Source of the DNA: Brachypodius melanocephalos
Taxonomy: Eukaryota; Chordata; Aves; Passeriformes; Pycnonotidae
DNA length: 64,000 nucleotides
Direction: 5' to 3'
Assembly: GCA_013398615.1 (NCBI GenBank)
Contig: VZSR01000393.1
Coordinates: 5,965,496-6,029,495, forward strand
Numbering within the stretch: the first letter of the stretch is position 1; the number at the start of each line of letters is the position of its first letter. Under the pieces are notes generated by a model. It was not told the DNA's origin. It ran no database searches and saw nothing but the letters and a program-made list of their open reading frames with translations. Position numbers and translations under genes: made by a program. Below are positions 1 through 24,080 of the stretch, one piece after another.

Positions 1-11869
<11,869 letters not shown>

Positions 11870-11910
11870 CAACGCGGGCAGCGCAATCCCATCGCACCGG
11901 GAACAGCGAA

Positions 11911-11945
11911 ACCGGGAAACGCCACACCGGGAAACGCCGCACCGA
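11911..11945. repeat. 15-bp tandem repeat in the N4BP1 5' leader/promoter
   Basis: Two adjacent 15-bp copies, accgggaaacgccac and accgggaaacgccgc, are followed by a partial third (accg). A related accgggaa sits just upstream at about 11896. They lie 42-78 bases from the start codon, in the probable 5' UTR or core promoter. Confidence 0.85.
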
Positions 11946-12124
11946 TATCACGCGTCATCGACCCGCGACGCCTCCAGGCGGCGCCCGCCCGCAGCCGCGC
12001 CGCCATGACTAGCACCGGCGACCTAGCCCCGCCCCCGGCCCGGCCTAGCCCCGCCCCTCCGCCCAGCGATGTGGGCGGAGCCTCCCGCCCCCTGAGGGCC
12101 CGGGGCGGGGACACCGCAGCTCGG

Positions 12125-12505
12125 CTGTGCCGCCCCTGCCCGAGCAGGATCATCCCGGGGCACACGGCACAGCGTGGCGCCCAGGCAGGCCTGCAGGATC
12201 TCCACACTGCACACTCCTTCTGGGCAATCTGTTCCAGTGCGCAGTCACTGCACAGGAAAGAAATTCTTCCTCATATTCAGGTGAAACTTCCTATGCATCA
12301 GTTTCACCACCGAGCGGAGCCTAAGTCCATCCTCTTTGGCACCCCCTGTTTAGATATTTATACACATCCACGAGGTCCCCTCTCAGTCGTCTCTTCCCGA
12401 GGCTGAACAGGCCCAGCTCCCTCACTCTTTCCTCATATGAAAGATGATCCAGTCCCTTGAGCAGCTTTGTCACTCTCCGCGGGCCCCGCTCCAGGAGCTG
12501 CATTG
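12125..12505 (-). mobile_element. CR1 LINE fragment (3' part), adjoining the N4BP1 promoter
   Basis: Read on the minus strand, this stretch follows the CR1 3' region. It encodes a remnant with [20 protein letters not shown] and [12 protein letters not shown], typical of the end of CR1 ORF2. It is followed by the gaagaatttctttcctgtg and ggaacagattgcccagaagg landmarks and the atcctgctcgggcagggg tail. The terminal short repeats are not recognisable. It is old, CpG-rich and in the same orientation as N4BP1, and its 3' end lies about 255 bp from the start codon. Confidence 0.85.
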
Positions 12506-12840
12506 CCCAGGACCCACACTGCCCACGAGCTCCCCGTCTCTGGTGCTGAGGAGGCGGGAACTGCCCGGAGCCCTTCAGGCACGGACTCCCCGCCCCGCCT
12601 CCCGGTAGCTCTGTCCCCACCTCCTCGTCGTTCTGTTCCCGCCTCCCGGTAGCTCTGTGCCCCCTTCCCCGCCCCTCGACTCCTCTCAGCTCTGTTTATG
12701 TGTCACTGGAGAATGAGAGCCCTCCCCGCAGCCCTTATTGCCTTATCGCCTGGCACAGCCCCGCAGAGGGGCCGCTCCCCGCCCTGCGGCCACAGCCAGC
12801 GGCTCCCGCCCGCCTGGCGGGGAAACCTTGGTGTTACACA
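12506..12840. other. GC-rich intergenic flank with internal direct repeat
   Basis: This is the distal continuation of the GC-rich domain. It contains GC boxes and the 44-bp-period duplication noted separately. No ORF with coding character is seen, although several short frames are open because of GC content. Confidence 0.6.
12594..12658. repeat. Direct repeat, 21 bp exact, 44-bp period
   Basis: The same 21-bp sequence, containing cctcccggtagctctgt, occurs at 12594-12614 and 12638-12658. A decayed third copy (around ctcagctctgt) follows about 30-40 bases later. It is probably a local tandem duplication. Confidence 0.85.
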
Positions 12841-15800
12841 CTCTTGGCGCAGCCAGCTCTGGTATTGTCTACCTTAATTTCATTTAAAAATAGATGCAAG
12901 CTTTATCCGTTCTGATAAAGCTTCTGATGAAGGCGACAGAAGTGTAGCTCCCATCCCCAAGTCTTTAGCTCTGCTAGCTCGGAAAATATAGAGGGCACAT
13001 TTCTACTTAGCGCCACCCCTCACCCCCAGACTGTTAAAGAGGCGTGAAGGATAAGATTAGGTCTTAAAAAGTATCTCTGGGACTGCTGTTGACTTTTGAG
13101 TACCTGGAGCTGACAATATGGACCAGCCGTTGTACAAAGGAGTAAATGTCTCCTTTCATACCATCCCAGACACACGTTAGTATCTTCCAACTTCCCCTTG
13201 GAACTATTTGATTCCAGCTTGTTTTGGCCATCTCTTTAGCATCACTGTGAAGTTAGATTTTAGCAGCTATTCATTAAATACAGCCCCCGAAGGGAGGACA
13301 AATATTGTTGTGCGTTTAAATGTACACATTTTGTTTTAATCTACTTGTATATTAAACTAGGAAAGGCTTAACACAGAAATATGAAATATCATTTTTATAA
13401 AGCCACTTGTATCCCTATTAGAACTTTTTAGGCAAACGACAGTTTGCAGTTCTCAGCCCATAGGAAAGTCTCGCTAAAAGCTTACATCCGGGTATTGCTC
13501 CATACACTTTCCAATGTGAATTCGAAGTCATTCTTTGACCCAAATAAAATATTTGTCTGTGACAGTGGTAAAATGGAAAAAACCCCCCACATCTGTGTAC
13601 ACAGGCTGTATTTACACACAAACCCTCTGCACAGGACAGAGTTTTGACAGGTAGTGTCCTATTTAAGAAAAATGCTTCCCTGAAGTACTTTCCTGAAGAA
13701 AGTAATTTTTTTTTGTTGTTTAGACATTTACATTTTGCTTTCCTGTTGACTTATGCTACAAGATTCACATATAAGAGGCAATTTTTGAAGTGATTGGTGC
13801 CATCCTCTGTTAAAATGCTGACACTGCAGCCAATGCTACTTTTAGCTATTATTACTTAGAAACGACATTGTAAGCAAGGATATAATAATCCTTTATAATA
13901 AAAATGAAATTACCAGCATTTTGGGACACAAAATATCATTCAAAAGCTGAAAGAAAATGGATTTCTACCACAGCAACCCAGCCTTTTGGAATACCTCTCA
14001 TCAAAGAAGGCTTACTGACTTTCTAAATGATGTGGGTAATGCTTAGTGCTGTGGGCATTCTCTTGCCTGTTTTGCCATGCTGCATGTTATAAAACATGGT
14101 TTCACTGCCGGATTTATTGTATGTGTATAATTCTAGATATATTCTTGATAAATCTGTATTCAAATGCATTATAGTGGTCTGAGGCTGCTCTTAGGGAGGT
14201 CATTGTGGGTGTGAGCAATTGTGGTTCTGTGACCCAGCCTGCTGAGATTAGGTAATACCTGACATTGTAACATTCAAGACAAATTAAAGCCCTTTTGAAG
14301 TGGAAGAAAAGATGCTATTGAAAAGGTTTACTAATGATTATACACCTGGGATAATTATTAAAACAAGCTGGAACTTTCTCCCTGCATTGTTGTGATGTGG
14401 ACTAGAAAAAATATTGCATTTTTACTTTTTGTTTTGTTTTGGAACTGCAGCCTCAACTTAATCTCCCTCATACTTAGGAGAAATTTCAAGCCTCTTGCCA
14501 TAAACACAAATGCAGGTGTACAAACCCCAAATGTGGGCTAGGTTGAGAACACTGGAAATTCTCTGACATCTTACAAAGTGGATTTGTGTGGGAAGAAAGA
14601 TTTTGTTTTCCTACCATGGGAGGAATGTATTTTGCAGTAAAACATCCAAAGTGACAGGTTCTGTTTAGTTGGAGGGGAAATCTCACTTTCCTGGATCTTT
14701 GGTTCTATCTTGCAAGTCTGTTTTAGAGATGGAAAAGTGCAGTGTTTTCCTGGTAGCAGTCAAAGGAGTTTGACACACCCAGTGCCTAGTCTTGCTTTTC
14801 TGCTTGGCACACCTGTGGGGTATATTAGAGATTTTCCTGAATGTGAGTTGATGCCAAGTTCATTATTTGTATTACTCTTGGGGAAATACTGTAATGGTAA
14901 TGTGTAAATAGGTGTGGAGTGTTTTTTCATATTTTGCAATAGCTTGCTTCAGCTGCCTGGTGCAACTTCTTGGTCTTTATTAGAATTTCTGCAATTGCAA
15001 ATTGGTAATTGGTTGTGTGAATGATTTTATGAAAGTGGGCTTTCCTGAGTAGTTTGGGCTTGGGCTGCGTACTTGAAACAGGAGTTGCACAGGTTTAAAC
15101 AGCAAGGAAACCAAATTTCCAAACTGTCTTTCAGGCTCGAGCTGGGTAAATGAGCTATGGAGTCTATGAACACACGTCCCAGATGGTGCTCTGATCCTCA
15201 GTATTATGGTCTTCAGTGGGGTTATTTGCATACATAAATTTAAATATTTGTTTGATTGTTTGCAGGATGTGGAATTAAAATACTGTGGTATAGGAAGTAT
15301 CCTGCATGAATATGAATAGCAAAAACTTTCATAACACAAATAGTAGCATATTCTAAGAGTGATACTTCAAATAAATTCTATATATTTCAGATGGAAATAC
15401 ATAAAAATAATGTGATCAGAGCCTTCAAGTTTTGTGTGTAACATAGTCCTAAAACTTAAGGTAACCCTAAATTCTCATTAGAAAATTTTGATACATTTTT
15501 TAACTGAATTTTTTTGCTGTTGTTTTTGTTTTTTAGAGAACCCCAGAGGAAAAAAAAAAGCCTAAAATGGTTTGAAATGGAATTATTTAAAATGCTTTAT
15601 AGAGACAAACTTCAACATCTTGTTCAAGTGCCCAGTTATGATGTGACAGACATTTACGTGTGCTTGAAGCCCTGGTGACTAAGAAGGTGATTAAGAAAGT
15701 TTCCTTTTTGGAGAATTTGTTGCAATGCTGCCATCTTAATGGACTTGTAGATTGTCAAGTTTACTATCAAGAGGCAAACCTTTTGAAAATGATCCAAGGT

Positions 15801-18800
15801 ATAGGTTCTGTAATTAGCAGTTTCTATAACTGAAACTTATTTTATGCCTTAATTTTAGAAATAATTACTTCTCTTAATTCCAATTTCCTTTCAAAATAAC
15901 CTATTGTAAATAATTGAATCTTTATAAAAGGCAGAAAAGATAAAAGTACTGCAATTACACATGCATCAATTGTTGAGAATATACAGTATTTTTTTTTCAA
16001 GTAATGGACTCTGCATTTAGTTTTTTGAGGCTTTTTGAGTGTGTTGGCTCAAGTTTCTCAGTTAGTTACAAAAAGCTGCAGGTGTATTGGCAAAGACTGC
16101 TGTTTAGCCTGGGAAATGTTCCAGGAGACAGTTTTGTGGGGCTTTTTTCTAATGTAAATATTTAGCTATATTATTACTGGTAATTTTAAAGGTTCCACAC
16201 TGTGTGACTACTGTGTATTTAAACATTGCAGCTTCACTTAGATGACTGACAAAACAAATGATAACCTAAGAGTAAAACCTTTATTGTGAGAGGGGATTGA
16301 ACACTACTGAATTACTTGCAGAAACGACAAGTGGTATCTGAAGGGGTGTCAGCACCATGCAGCTGGCTCTGAGCAATGCAGAAATGCTGCAAAAAGTGAG
16401 TCATGCTCAAGTGCCCCTCTAAGTTAGTTTAAAATAGAGTACTTCATCAAAGTTTCTGCAACTACAAATATTAAGGCAATATTCTTGCTAATCTTGCTAA
16501 AATCTAGAGATTTCATAAAGCTCTTTCAAATAATTTTTATAGGTTATCAAAAATGAGACTCTTGAGCGTCATTAAGGTTTTATGACTCTTGCAGCCAAGC
16601 GTTTGGGTTTTTTTTTTAATTTTCATGAACATTTTGCTACTACTCTGACTACTGGAATTTAACTTTTTTTTTTTTTCTGTAAAGCATTAGGTATGGTTAA
16701 TTGCTGAGCAATGTCCTTGCATGTGCTGTACTTATTAGGTACCTGACTGCTAACAGAATAGGACCTTATGGCTGATTTTTGTCTGTTTAGTTTAGTTTCA
16801 GAGGGGGTGGGAAGCTGCACTGGCAATTGAAAGGTACAAGGTGTGTAATGAACTGTGGAGGTGTGCTTATAGTGGCTTTTTACTGCTTTTAAGAGATGCA
16901 GCCTGTAGTAAACATTACTGTGGGTGATTTGCTTTTTGTTTTTCTCTTTGTATTTGTGCAAAGCAGGATGAGAATAGGTATAGAAGCTTCTGTGTCTGAA
17001 TTATGTCAATTTGCAGAGACCTTGCACAAAATCTAACTGTTATAACATTAAGACCAAGATAAATGAGTATTCATCTGAATGTATGATCCTGTTGACTTCA
17101 GTTTGACTGCTGAGCAATTAAATGCTGATTTTACTTCAGTAAGGTTTTCCAGAATCTGGTTCTAATTTTTAGTATTATTTTAATATCTGAAACAGTATAA
17201 TAATACTTGGTTTTTATTTTCTTATATAGAACAATACTTTTTGTTCAATTACAGATGAGAGTTCCCTCTGAATACACCGAATTTTTATAACTTTTGTGTA
17301 GGGAGGGTAAATTGAGCCAGACTTTCTGTATACAGTGATTTCTACACAGTCAAAGTGTGTGAAGATGCTTACACTGTGACTAATCCTCCCTTGAGGGGTA
17401 TATGAAAACACTGCACTCAAAAATTGGATCCACAGACTTTCCGTGAGTATAAGGCTTAATATAGTTCTACTAAAAACTGTGGAATTATTAATCAGCTGAT
17501 GTAAATCAGAATATTTCCAACAATTTCAATAAAATTTTAGTTACAACAACTGGGCATGCTATGCTTGTGTAATAGTGGTGAAAAAAGGAAATTAAGCTGA
17601 TTTTCTTTGCATAAAGCACAATAATGCATTTACATTTGATTGCAGTGTATTTTATTGCGTGTCTCAGAGCAAAGGCAGTTCAGTTAAATACCAGTGGAGG
17701 GCTTTTTCTAGACAGAGACCTCTGGAAATTTCTTCGACCCTTTCACATTTAGAAAGCATATTTAAAGAAATGGGATGCCTCCCTTTATGTGCTTGGTTTT
17801 ACAGTGGTAGAAAAACACTAAAATGTTTTCAGGATGATACCGTCCCATTTCAGCTTGTTCCACTGCAAGTGATAGTATTTTATTAGAGAGTCCTACATCA
17901 ATATCTAGAAAAATAAGTTGGAGGTAATTTTGTTTATATGACTGATAAAATTTTTCAAACTTCTATTAGTCATGTTATCCACTTTTTCCTACTGCTGTTC
18001 TGTCAGTCTACAGCCTTTTCCAGACTACTAAATCCTTAAACAACACACTTCCATCGTGCATGTAGATAAGTCAGAACTATCCCCAATGGCATATGAACTG
18101 AATTTTAGCACAGTTAAATGCAATTTTGCCTTGGAAATCAGATGAAACTATTTGAATTTCCTCCTTGGACAATGCCTACTCTTGACTGGTTTAAAATCAT
18201 CTCCTTTGACTCAAGAACATTATATATTTATTTAAATCTACTTCTAAATCCAGTTAATCCATGGAGGTTTATATAATTATTTGTATTTGTATTAGAAGAG
18301 CATAGCCCCACTGTTACTCAGGCAGTAGTGAGGGCCAAACTTCCTGCCAGAAACCATCAGCAGTAAAAAGAAAAAGAAAAATCTGGGATGGAACCTGATT
18401 TCTGAACTTATTTGAAGATATACTCTTGTGAGAACAGGATTCATATATTTATGACATACAATCTTAAAAGTTTGAATAGAATTTATATTTTCTAAACCTC
18501 ATCACTGAGCTTGTCTTGGGTCCAGTTCATTTTGAAACAGTAAACCATCATGAGCATTTTTTCCTCTTATTGATGAATTGTAAAGTTATTATAAATGAAC
18601 ACAAATGGTTCTAACCAAATGTTTCCCAATATACAGGTGCTGCAATTTCAATTTTCTATGCTCTGACAATGAATGAGAAATTTTTTTCATTTCTCACACT
18701 CTACTGCAGAGGCATCCTCATAAGCATCAGGTAAAAATGTTCCTCTTGTGTCAGTGTTTCATTGTGCTTTGAGCTGAAAATGACCAATGCAAGGTCACAA

Positions 18801-21800
18801 TAGTACTGTCTAAACAACATCAGACATGGCAAAATTTGTGATAAAATAGGACTTAGTGATAAAAAAGCATGTCTGTTCGGGTCAGCTCATGAACTTTGCT
18901 TTCTGATTTAATTTTGGTTATTTTTGTGGCATAAGAATTTGTGAACTGCAGCCGTGTCACTCTGCAAGCCTTGAACAAAAGTAGCTGATAGCAAATTTAA
19001 GATTAGACATGTTTAAAAATAGTCACAAAGGTGCTGAAGGTCGTATCAAAGGCAACAGGGTACCCAATATTTTTGTAGTTTACTTTGATATAGAGAAGTT
19101 CAGTGTGTCCAATATCTTTAAGAATTTGGGGGTTATTTTTCACTTACACTGGTGGAAATCAAGACTTAGCAGTATTGATGTAATTGGATCTGCTGTGGCT
19201 TAAAAGCAGAACAAATGAGACACTGGTAAAAGCTCTTCAGTATTTGAGCTCTCTTTCCCTGAAAGGCATTTCAAACAATAACCTTGTTGCTTTACCTGCC
19301 TGTCATAAAATCCATTACAGCAGTGTCTGTGATACCAGAACCATAAAACTGGGTTAGGAATTGAGCTGTGGTCTTCCACAACTCCAAGGCACGGTATTTG
19401 GGCTTTGTTAGCTTTTAATGAATTGTGTCAAATTGCTACCAGACATCAAACACCATCCTATCAACTTTGCTGTTTGAAAAATATCACTGCTACATAAAAG
19501 TTATTTGATGTTTGATGTAACCAGAAATGCATGAATACAAAAAAAAATTGAATTGAATCTTCATACTTTCTTCACCAAAATGTGTAATTCCCAAGAAGCT
19601 TAGATTTTATATCCTCTCTAGCTGTTTGTGTTCCTGAGAGTTTCCTCTACAAGGAAAGGCCCTTCATATATTTTAATTAAAGTCCAAAGAAGAAATAAAT
19701 TTTCCCTGGCATATGTCATGCTAATGACTACTAGTTAGTTTGAAAATACATGTTCATTGGTTTTACATGATAATTCCCTTTGAACCAAAATATTATGTTT
19801 GTACAGAAACATTTTCTGGAAGCAGTAGGGGGCATCATTTCCCTTTTGTAATTCTTCAGAGACATTAACCTCGTGCATTTTGTGTGCAAAAGGAATTTTC
19901 GTTTTGTTTATGGCATTAATCCTGGGGTTAAGGTTGGCCTATGGTGAGCAATAATAAGTTTAACCTTTGACTTTGTGCAATAAGATGTAATTTATTATTT
20001 TTAGACTCTTTGTAAGTGCCACTGCCCTCACTTCTGCTTAAAATAAATTGAGACAACTGAGCATTTGATATCAGTGATCTTTACATGCAAGACATAAATC
20101 TAATTTACTTATTGTCTGAGCTTAGTGCTTTAGCCTCTGATTATGGTTTTTAAAAGGTGCAAACATTTTTTGCTTGATTGAATTATTAGTTGATTTTTGT
20201 AATTCATAAAATCTTTGGTGTTTCACATAGATTTCAAACCTGTAAACATAAATTCTGCAATGTCTAAATGCATAGAAACTTTATGAAATGTGGAAACAAA
20301 GCAAGAAAGCTATTCATATGCATAATATTTACTTGCAAGGTAGCTGAGATCAGAAAAGCATTTAAAATTTAATTTTCAAAGGCAATTTAAAGATGATTGA
20401 ACAACTAGCAGCATGTAAATAAATTATTTCTGTAGCTGTTGCCTTGGCTTATAATGTATATGTTATTTATAATTTTTTTAATTGTAAGCGAACAATTTCT
20501 AACTAATTTTTTTTCTTTTAAAAACTCTGCTCTTTCATTTGCATTGAATGTTTGAGTTGCCTTTTGGTTTGTAAGTGAAGAACAAATTTATAGCAAATTT
20601 ACTACTCTCCATGCCCTTCAAGCAAGGGAAAAAGTAAACTTTTTAATTGTGTACTGTGAGCTCTTCCTCTGTTTGTCCATGTGGAGAAGGTGGTGACTCC
20701 TCAAGTATTTTTGGGTGGGATGTGAGGTATATGCTGATTTCATAAATGATTTGGTTTAGGATAATTCAGGTAGAATGATGCAGGCTCATGGTAAGACGAG
20801 AACATTGGATCTTTCACCCATCTCAGGCTTTATATTTTGATATTGGGACCTGTGTTTATCATAGCAATAATATAAAAATATTTTTCAGCATGTATGGAGA
20901 GTGTGAAAGTTAAAGGGCAGAAAAACTTGAATAGAAATAAAAGTCACATAATGCTATTTTGGAAGAGTACTGATGTTAGGTAGGATTCTAAAATAGGTTT
21001 TTCAGTCTGGATTTAATATTTTTGAATTAAAAAAGGAAGTTAAACCATATAAATGAAGAAGTTCAAACCCTTTATACACTCTTCCTGTGAAAGCTTATAT
21101 AGAAAATATGTGTGTAATTGCATCATTTGCATGGCAGGACTGCCCATGATCACTTTATTTGGTCTTCATAGCACCAAGGGTTAGTTTGATGGTAGTTTCA
21201 ACACTGCTCCTAGATTTAAATGTTTGACAACTGAAGAGACTGCTAGTGTCTGTAATATGTGCTGGTATTACAATTTTCTCCAGTTTGTTTGATATAAGTT
21301 GTCTTTTGGCTGAGTTTGTTCACAATAAAAGAGCACTCAGTGGATGAGCTCAGCTCCTGCTGCTTGTTACAGGTAAGAGATGTGCAGAATTTCATGAATC
21401 CAACAGTAACAGCTGTATCTCATGACACACAATAGACAGTGATGGATTGTCAGAGTAATTAGACTCCTTACACTCTTAGAAGTGTAATTTTGAAAATCTT
21501 CCTGCAGCATGACTTTCATAGATATACTTTGTAATTTCCCTTAAGTTTTAATTGCTTTAGATAATGAACATGTAATAGGAAGAATTGAAGACACCATCAT
21601 TTATGCTAGTTTCATACATTGCAGCTGTGTTGGGTAGAAAGTGTTTAAATGTGGGTTGAGAAGGAAGAAATTATTCTGGTGACATAGAAAAAGGAAAGAA
21701 GAAAGGAAGTGCTTCTTTCTTTTTTTCAAATGTCAAACATATGATATTAAAAAAAGGCAATTTATTTTTTAATAGCTGGGCTGTTGTATTTGAGAACACA

Positions 21801-22419
21801 AAAGCTGTGTGAGAGCTGAAGGGTGTGCTCCTTGCTGGTGAACCAAGAAAATGTATTACATTAAGCTGTTATTCATACTGTAACACACCGTATCAAATAT
21901 TTGCAATAGATACCAAATTCTAAGCTTGTTAATCCTCCTCACAGGGTTACAGCATCAAGGGATGGTAACTTCCACTTGCAGCAAAAGTGTGTTTTTCAGC
22001 TAGTGATAATAAACTGTCACTTTGGCTGTTGATCAGTTGTTAAAGAGGATCTCTCTTTGAGCAGCAGCTATTCCTCCCAGAATCTGGAATATCGGATGTT
22101 GTTATCAGAAATGGTGTGTTTGGAAATTCCAATCTGGAAGCTGAAAACCTTTTAGATACCTCCAAGAGGGATAGAAAATGCAAGGATATTACATGTCAGT
22201 TAAACGTGTTAGCCTGTCCCTGGAAGTGGTACAGATAAGAGGTATATACTGCAAAACGTCATAGTCCCCAATTTGCAGCCATTCTCAGGATAAGTCAAGA
22301 GGCCTTTTTCTCTGTTCTGTTTGCAGTTATTAATATTTAATGAGCAGTTATGATAAAACAATATAGGACAAAATCCCAGGACTCTTCCCAAGACAGATAT
22401 TTCTTCTGACTGCTGTGGG
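12841..22419. other. AT-rich intergenic DNA, no gene seen
   Basis: About 9.6 kb without a supportable gene. Open frames are short, use scattered start codons and do not match any family I recognise. Poly(T) tracts occur near 16.61 and 16.67 kb, and a hairpin-forming purine/pyrimidine stretch lies near 21.70-21.73 kb. A stretch at about 19.89-20.02 kb has the even, motif-rich look of conserved noncoding DNA, but this cannot be shown here. Confidence 0.6.
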
Positions 22420-23575
22420 CAGATCACACTGAGTGTCATCACCTGGTCCGTGCAGGATACCGGGGGATTGTGCCCAGTCATCTGGGGTTTATGAAAGGCA
22501 GTTCCTGCTTGAGTAACTCGATCTCCTTCTGTGACAAGGTGACCCACTTAGTGGATGAGGGTGAGGCTGTGGATCTTGTCTACCTGGACTTAAGCAAAGC
22601 ATTTGACACAATTTGCCACAGCGTTGTCCTGGAGAAACTGGCTGCACATGGCTGGGATAGGTTCCCTGTTTGCTGGGTAAAAAACTGACTGCAGTGTTGA
22701 GACCAGTCCTGTTTAATATCTGTATCAATGATCTGGACAGGGGCTTCAAGTGCACCTTCAGCCCCCTTGCAGGTGGAGCATAGGAAGACTTTGCAGTGGG
22801 ACAGGCTGGATCAATGGGCAAAGGCCAGTGGTCTGAGGTTAAATAAAGCCAAGTCCTGGGTCTTGCACTTGGGCCACAACAACCCCATCCAGGGATCCAG
22901 GCTGGGGCAGAGTGGCTGGTAGGAAAGGACCTGGAGGTGCTGGTTGACAACAGCTGAACGTCAGCCAGGAGTGCCCAGGTGTCCAAGAAGGCCAAGGGTA
23001 CCTGGCCTGTATCAGCACTAGTGTGCTCAGCAGGACCAGGGAAGTGATTCTTCCACTGTATTGGCCCCTGGTGAGGATACACCTCAAATCCAGTGTTCAC
23101 TCTTGGGTTCCTCACTGAAGGAAGGAGGCTGAGGTGATGGAACATGTCCAGAGAAGGGCAACAAGCTGGTGAAGCTTTGTCTGGTGAGAAGCTGGTCTGA
23201 AGGGTCAGTCATATGAGGGGTGGCTGAGGGAGCCAGGGGGCTCAGCCTGGAGGAGGTTCAGGGGGGAACCTTCTCACTTCCCTCAACTTCCTTACAGGAG
23301 GGTCAGCCTCTTCTCTCAATTGACAAGTGATGAGGCAAGAGGAATCGGCCTCAAGTTCTGCCAGGAGAGGTTTAGGTTGGATATAAGAAAAAATTATTCA
23401 CCAAAAGAGTTGTCAGGCATTGGAACAGGCTACCCAGTGAAGTGGTGGAGTCCATCCCCATAGGTGTCGAAAAGACTTGGAACTTGGGGCTATGGATTTG
23501 GCAGTGCTGGTTGAATGGTTTGACTCAGTGGTCTTAGAAGTCTTTTCTGAACTAAAATATTATGATCATTTTCTA
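22420..23575 (+). mobile_element. CR1 LINE, 5'-truncated, internally deleted, degenerate
   Basis: This is the 3' portion of a CR1 retrotransposon. It opens within the reverse transcriptase region, with GFMKGSSCLSN and VDLVYLDLSKAFDT (the first catalytic Asp motif). It continues through the ggcaaaggccagtgg and ttgcacttgggccacaacaa landmarks and ends in the typical tail (gactcagtggtcttagaagt). About 90 bp seems to be missing after the AHGWDRF segment near 22686, with further loss around 22780. The reading frame is broken, so it is a dead copy. It lies in the intergenic desert upstream of N4BP1. Avian CR1 usually ends in an 8-bp tandem repeat and not poly(A); here that end has decayed. Confidence 0.93.
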
Positions 23576-23929
23576 TTACTTCTTCTGCTTGAAATTGTCC
23601 CTGTGGATCTAACAGAAATGATTCTAACATTGTTGCTACTTCTCTGCTGTCTGTATATCTTTGCCAAGTTGATTGAGAAAGTCATATTGGTAAATAGGAT
23701 GGAAGAGAATGGAAAGAGAAATCCTGATCTGAAGGTGTTAGTCCCACATTTGCATTCCTGGACTTCCATCTTTCCAGTTCTTTCTCAGGATGGATTGTAA
23801 CAAATAGTATGTACTATAAAAACTTAGTTCAAAGCCTCCTAATTCAAATACTTTTTCTTTTGATCAAATGAAAAAAATTGAGGCAAAAATGAACAAACTG
23901 CATGACACTTAATGTCTACTGTGCAGAAG

Positions 23930-24080
23930 AGACATACATACATACATATATAATATAAATATGTTTTAAATATACAATATATAAATATATATCAATATAA
24001 TTTAATACTATATGTGTGCAATATATAATATACAGTAAATAAATAATATTATATCTTTTTATATAACATATATAGAATAC
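23930..24080. repeat. AT-rich low-complexity block with (CATA)n and (TA)n
   Basis: Imperfect acatacatacat and tatataatataa runs over about 150 bases, almost devoid of G and C. Confidence 0.85.

Noticed and set aside
22489..23145. 218-codon minus-strand ORF
   Set aside because: It is antisense to the CR1 reverse transcriptase region.
23477..23800. 107-codon plus-strand ORF rich in Leu
   Set aside because: Its first third is the CR1 3' tail and the rest is adjacent AT-rich DNA. The hydrophobic run is low-complexity ctt/tct sequence, not a supported membrane protein.
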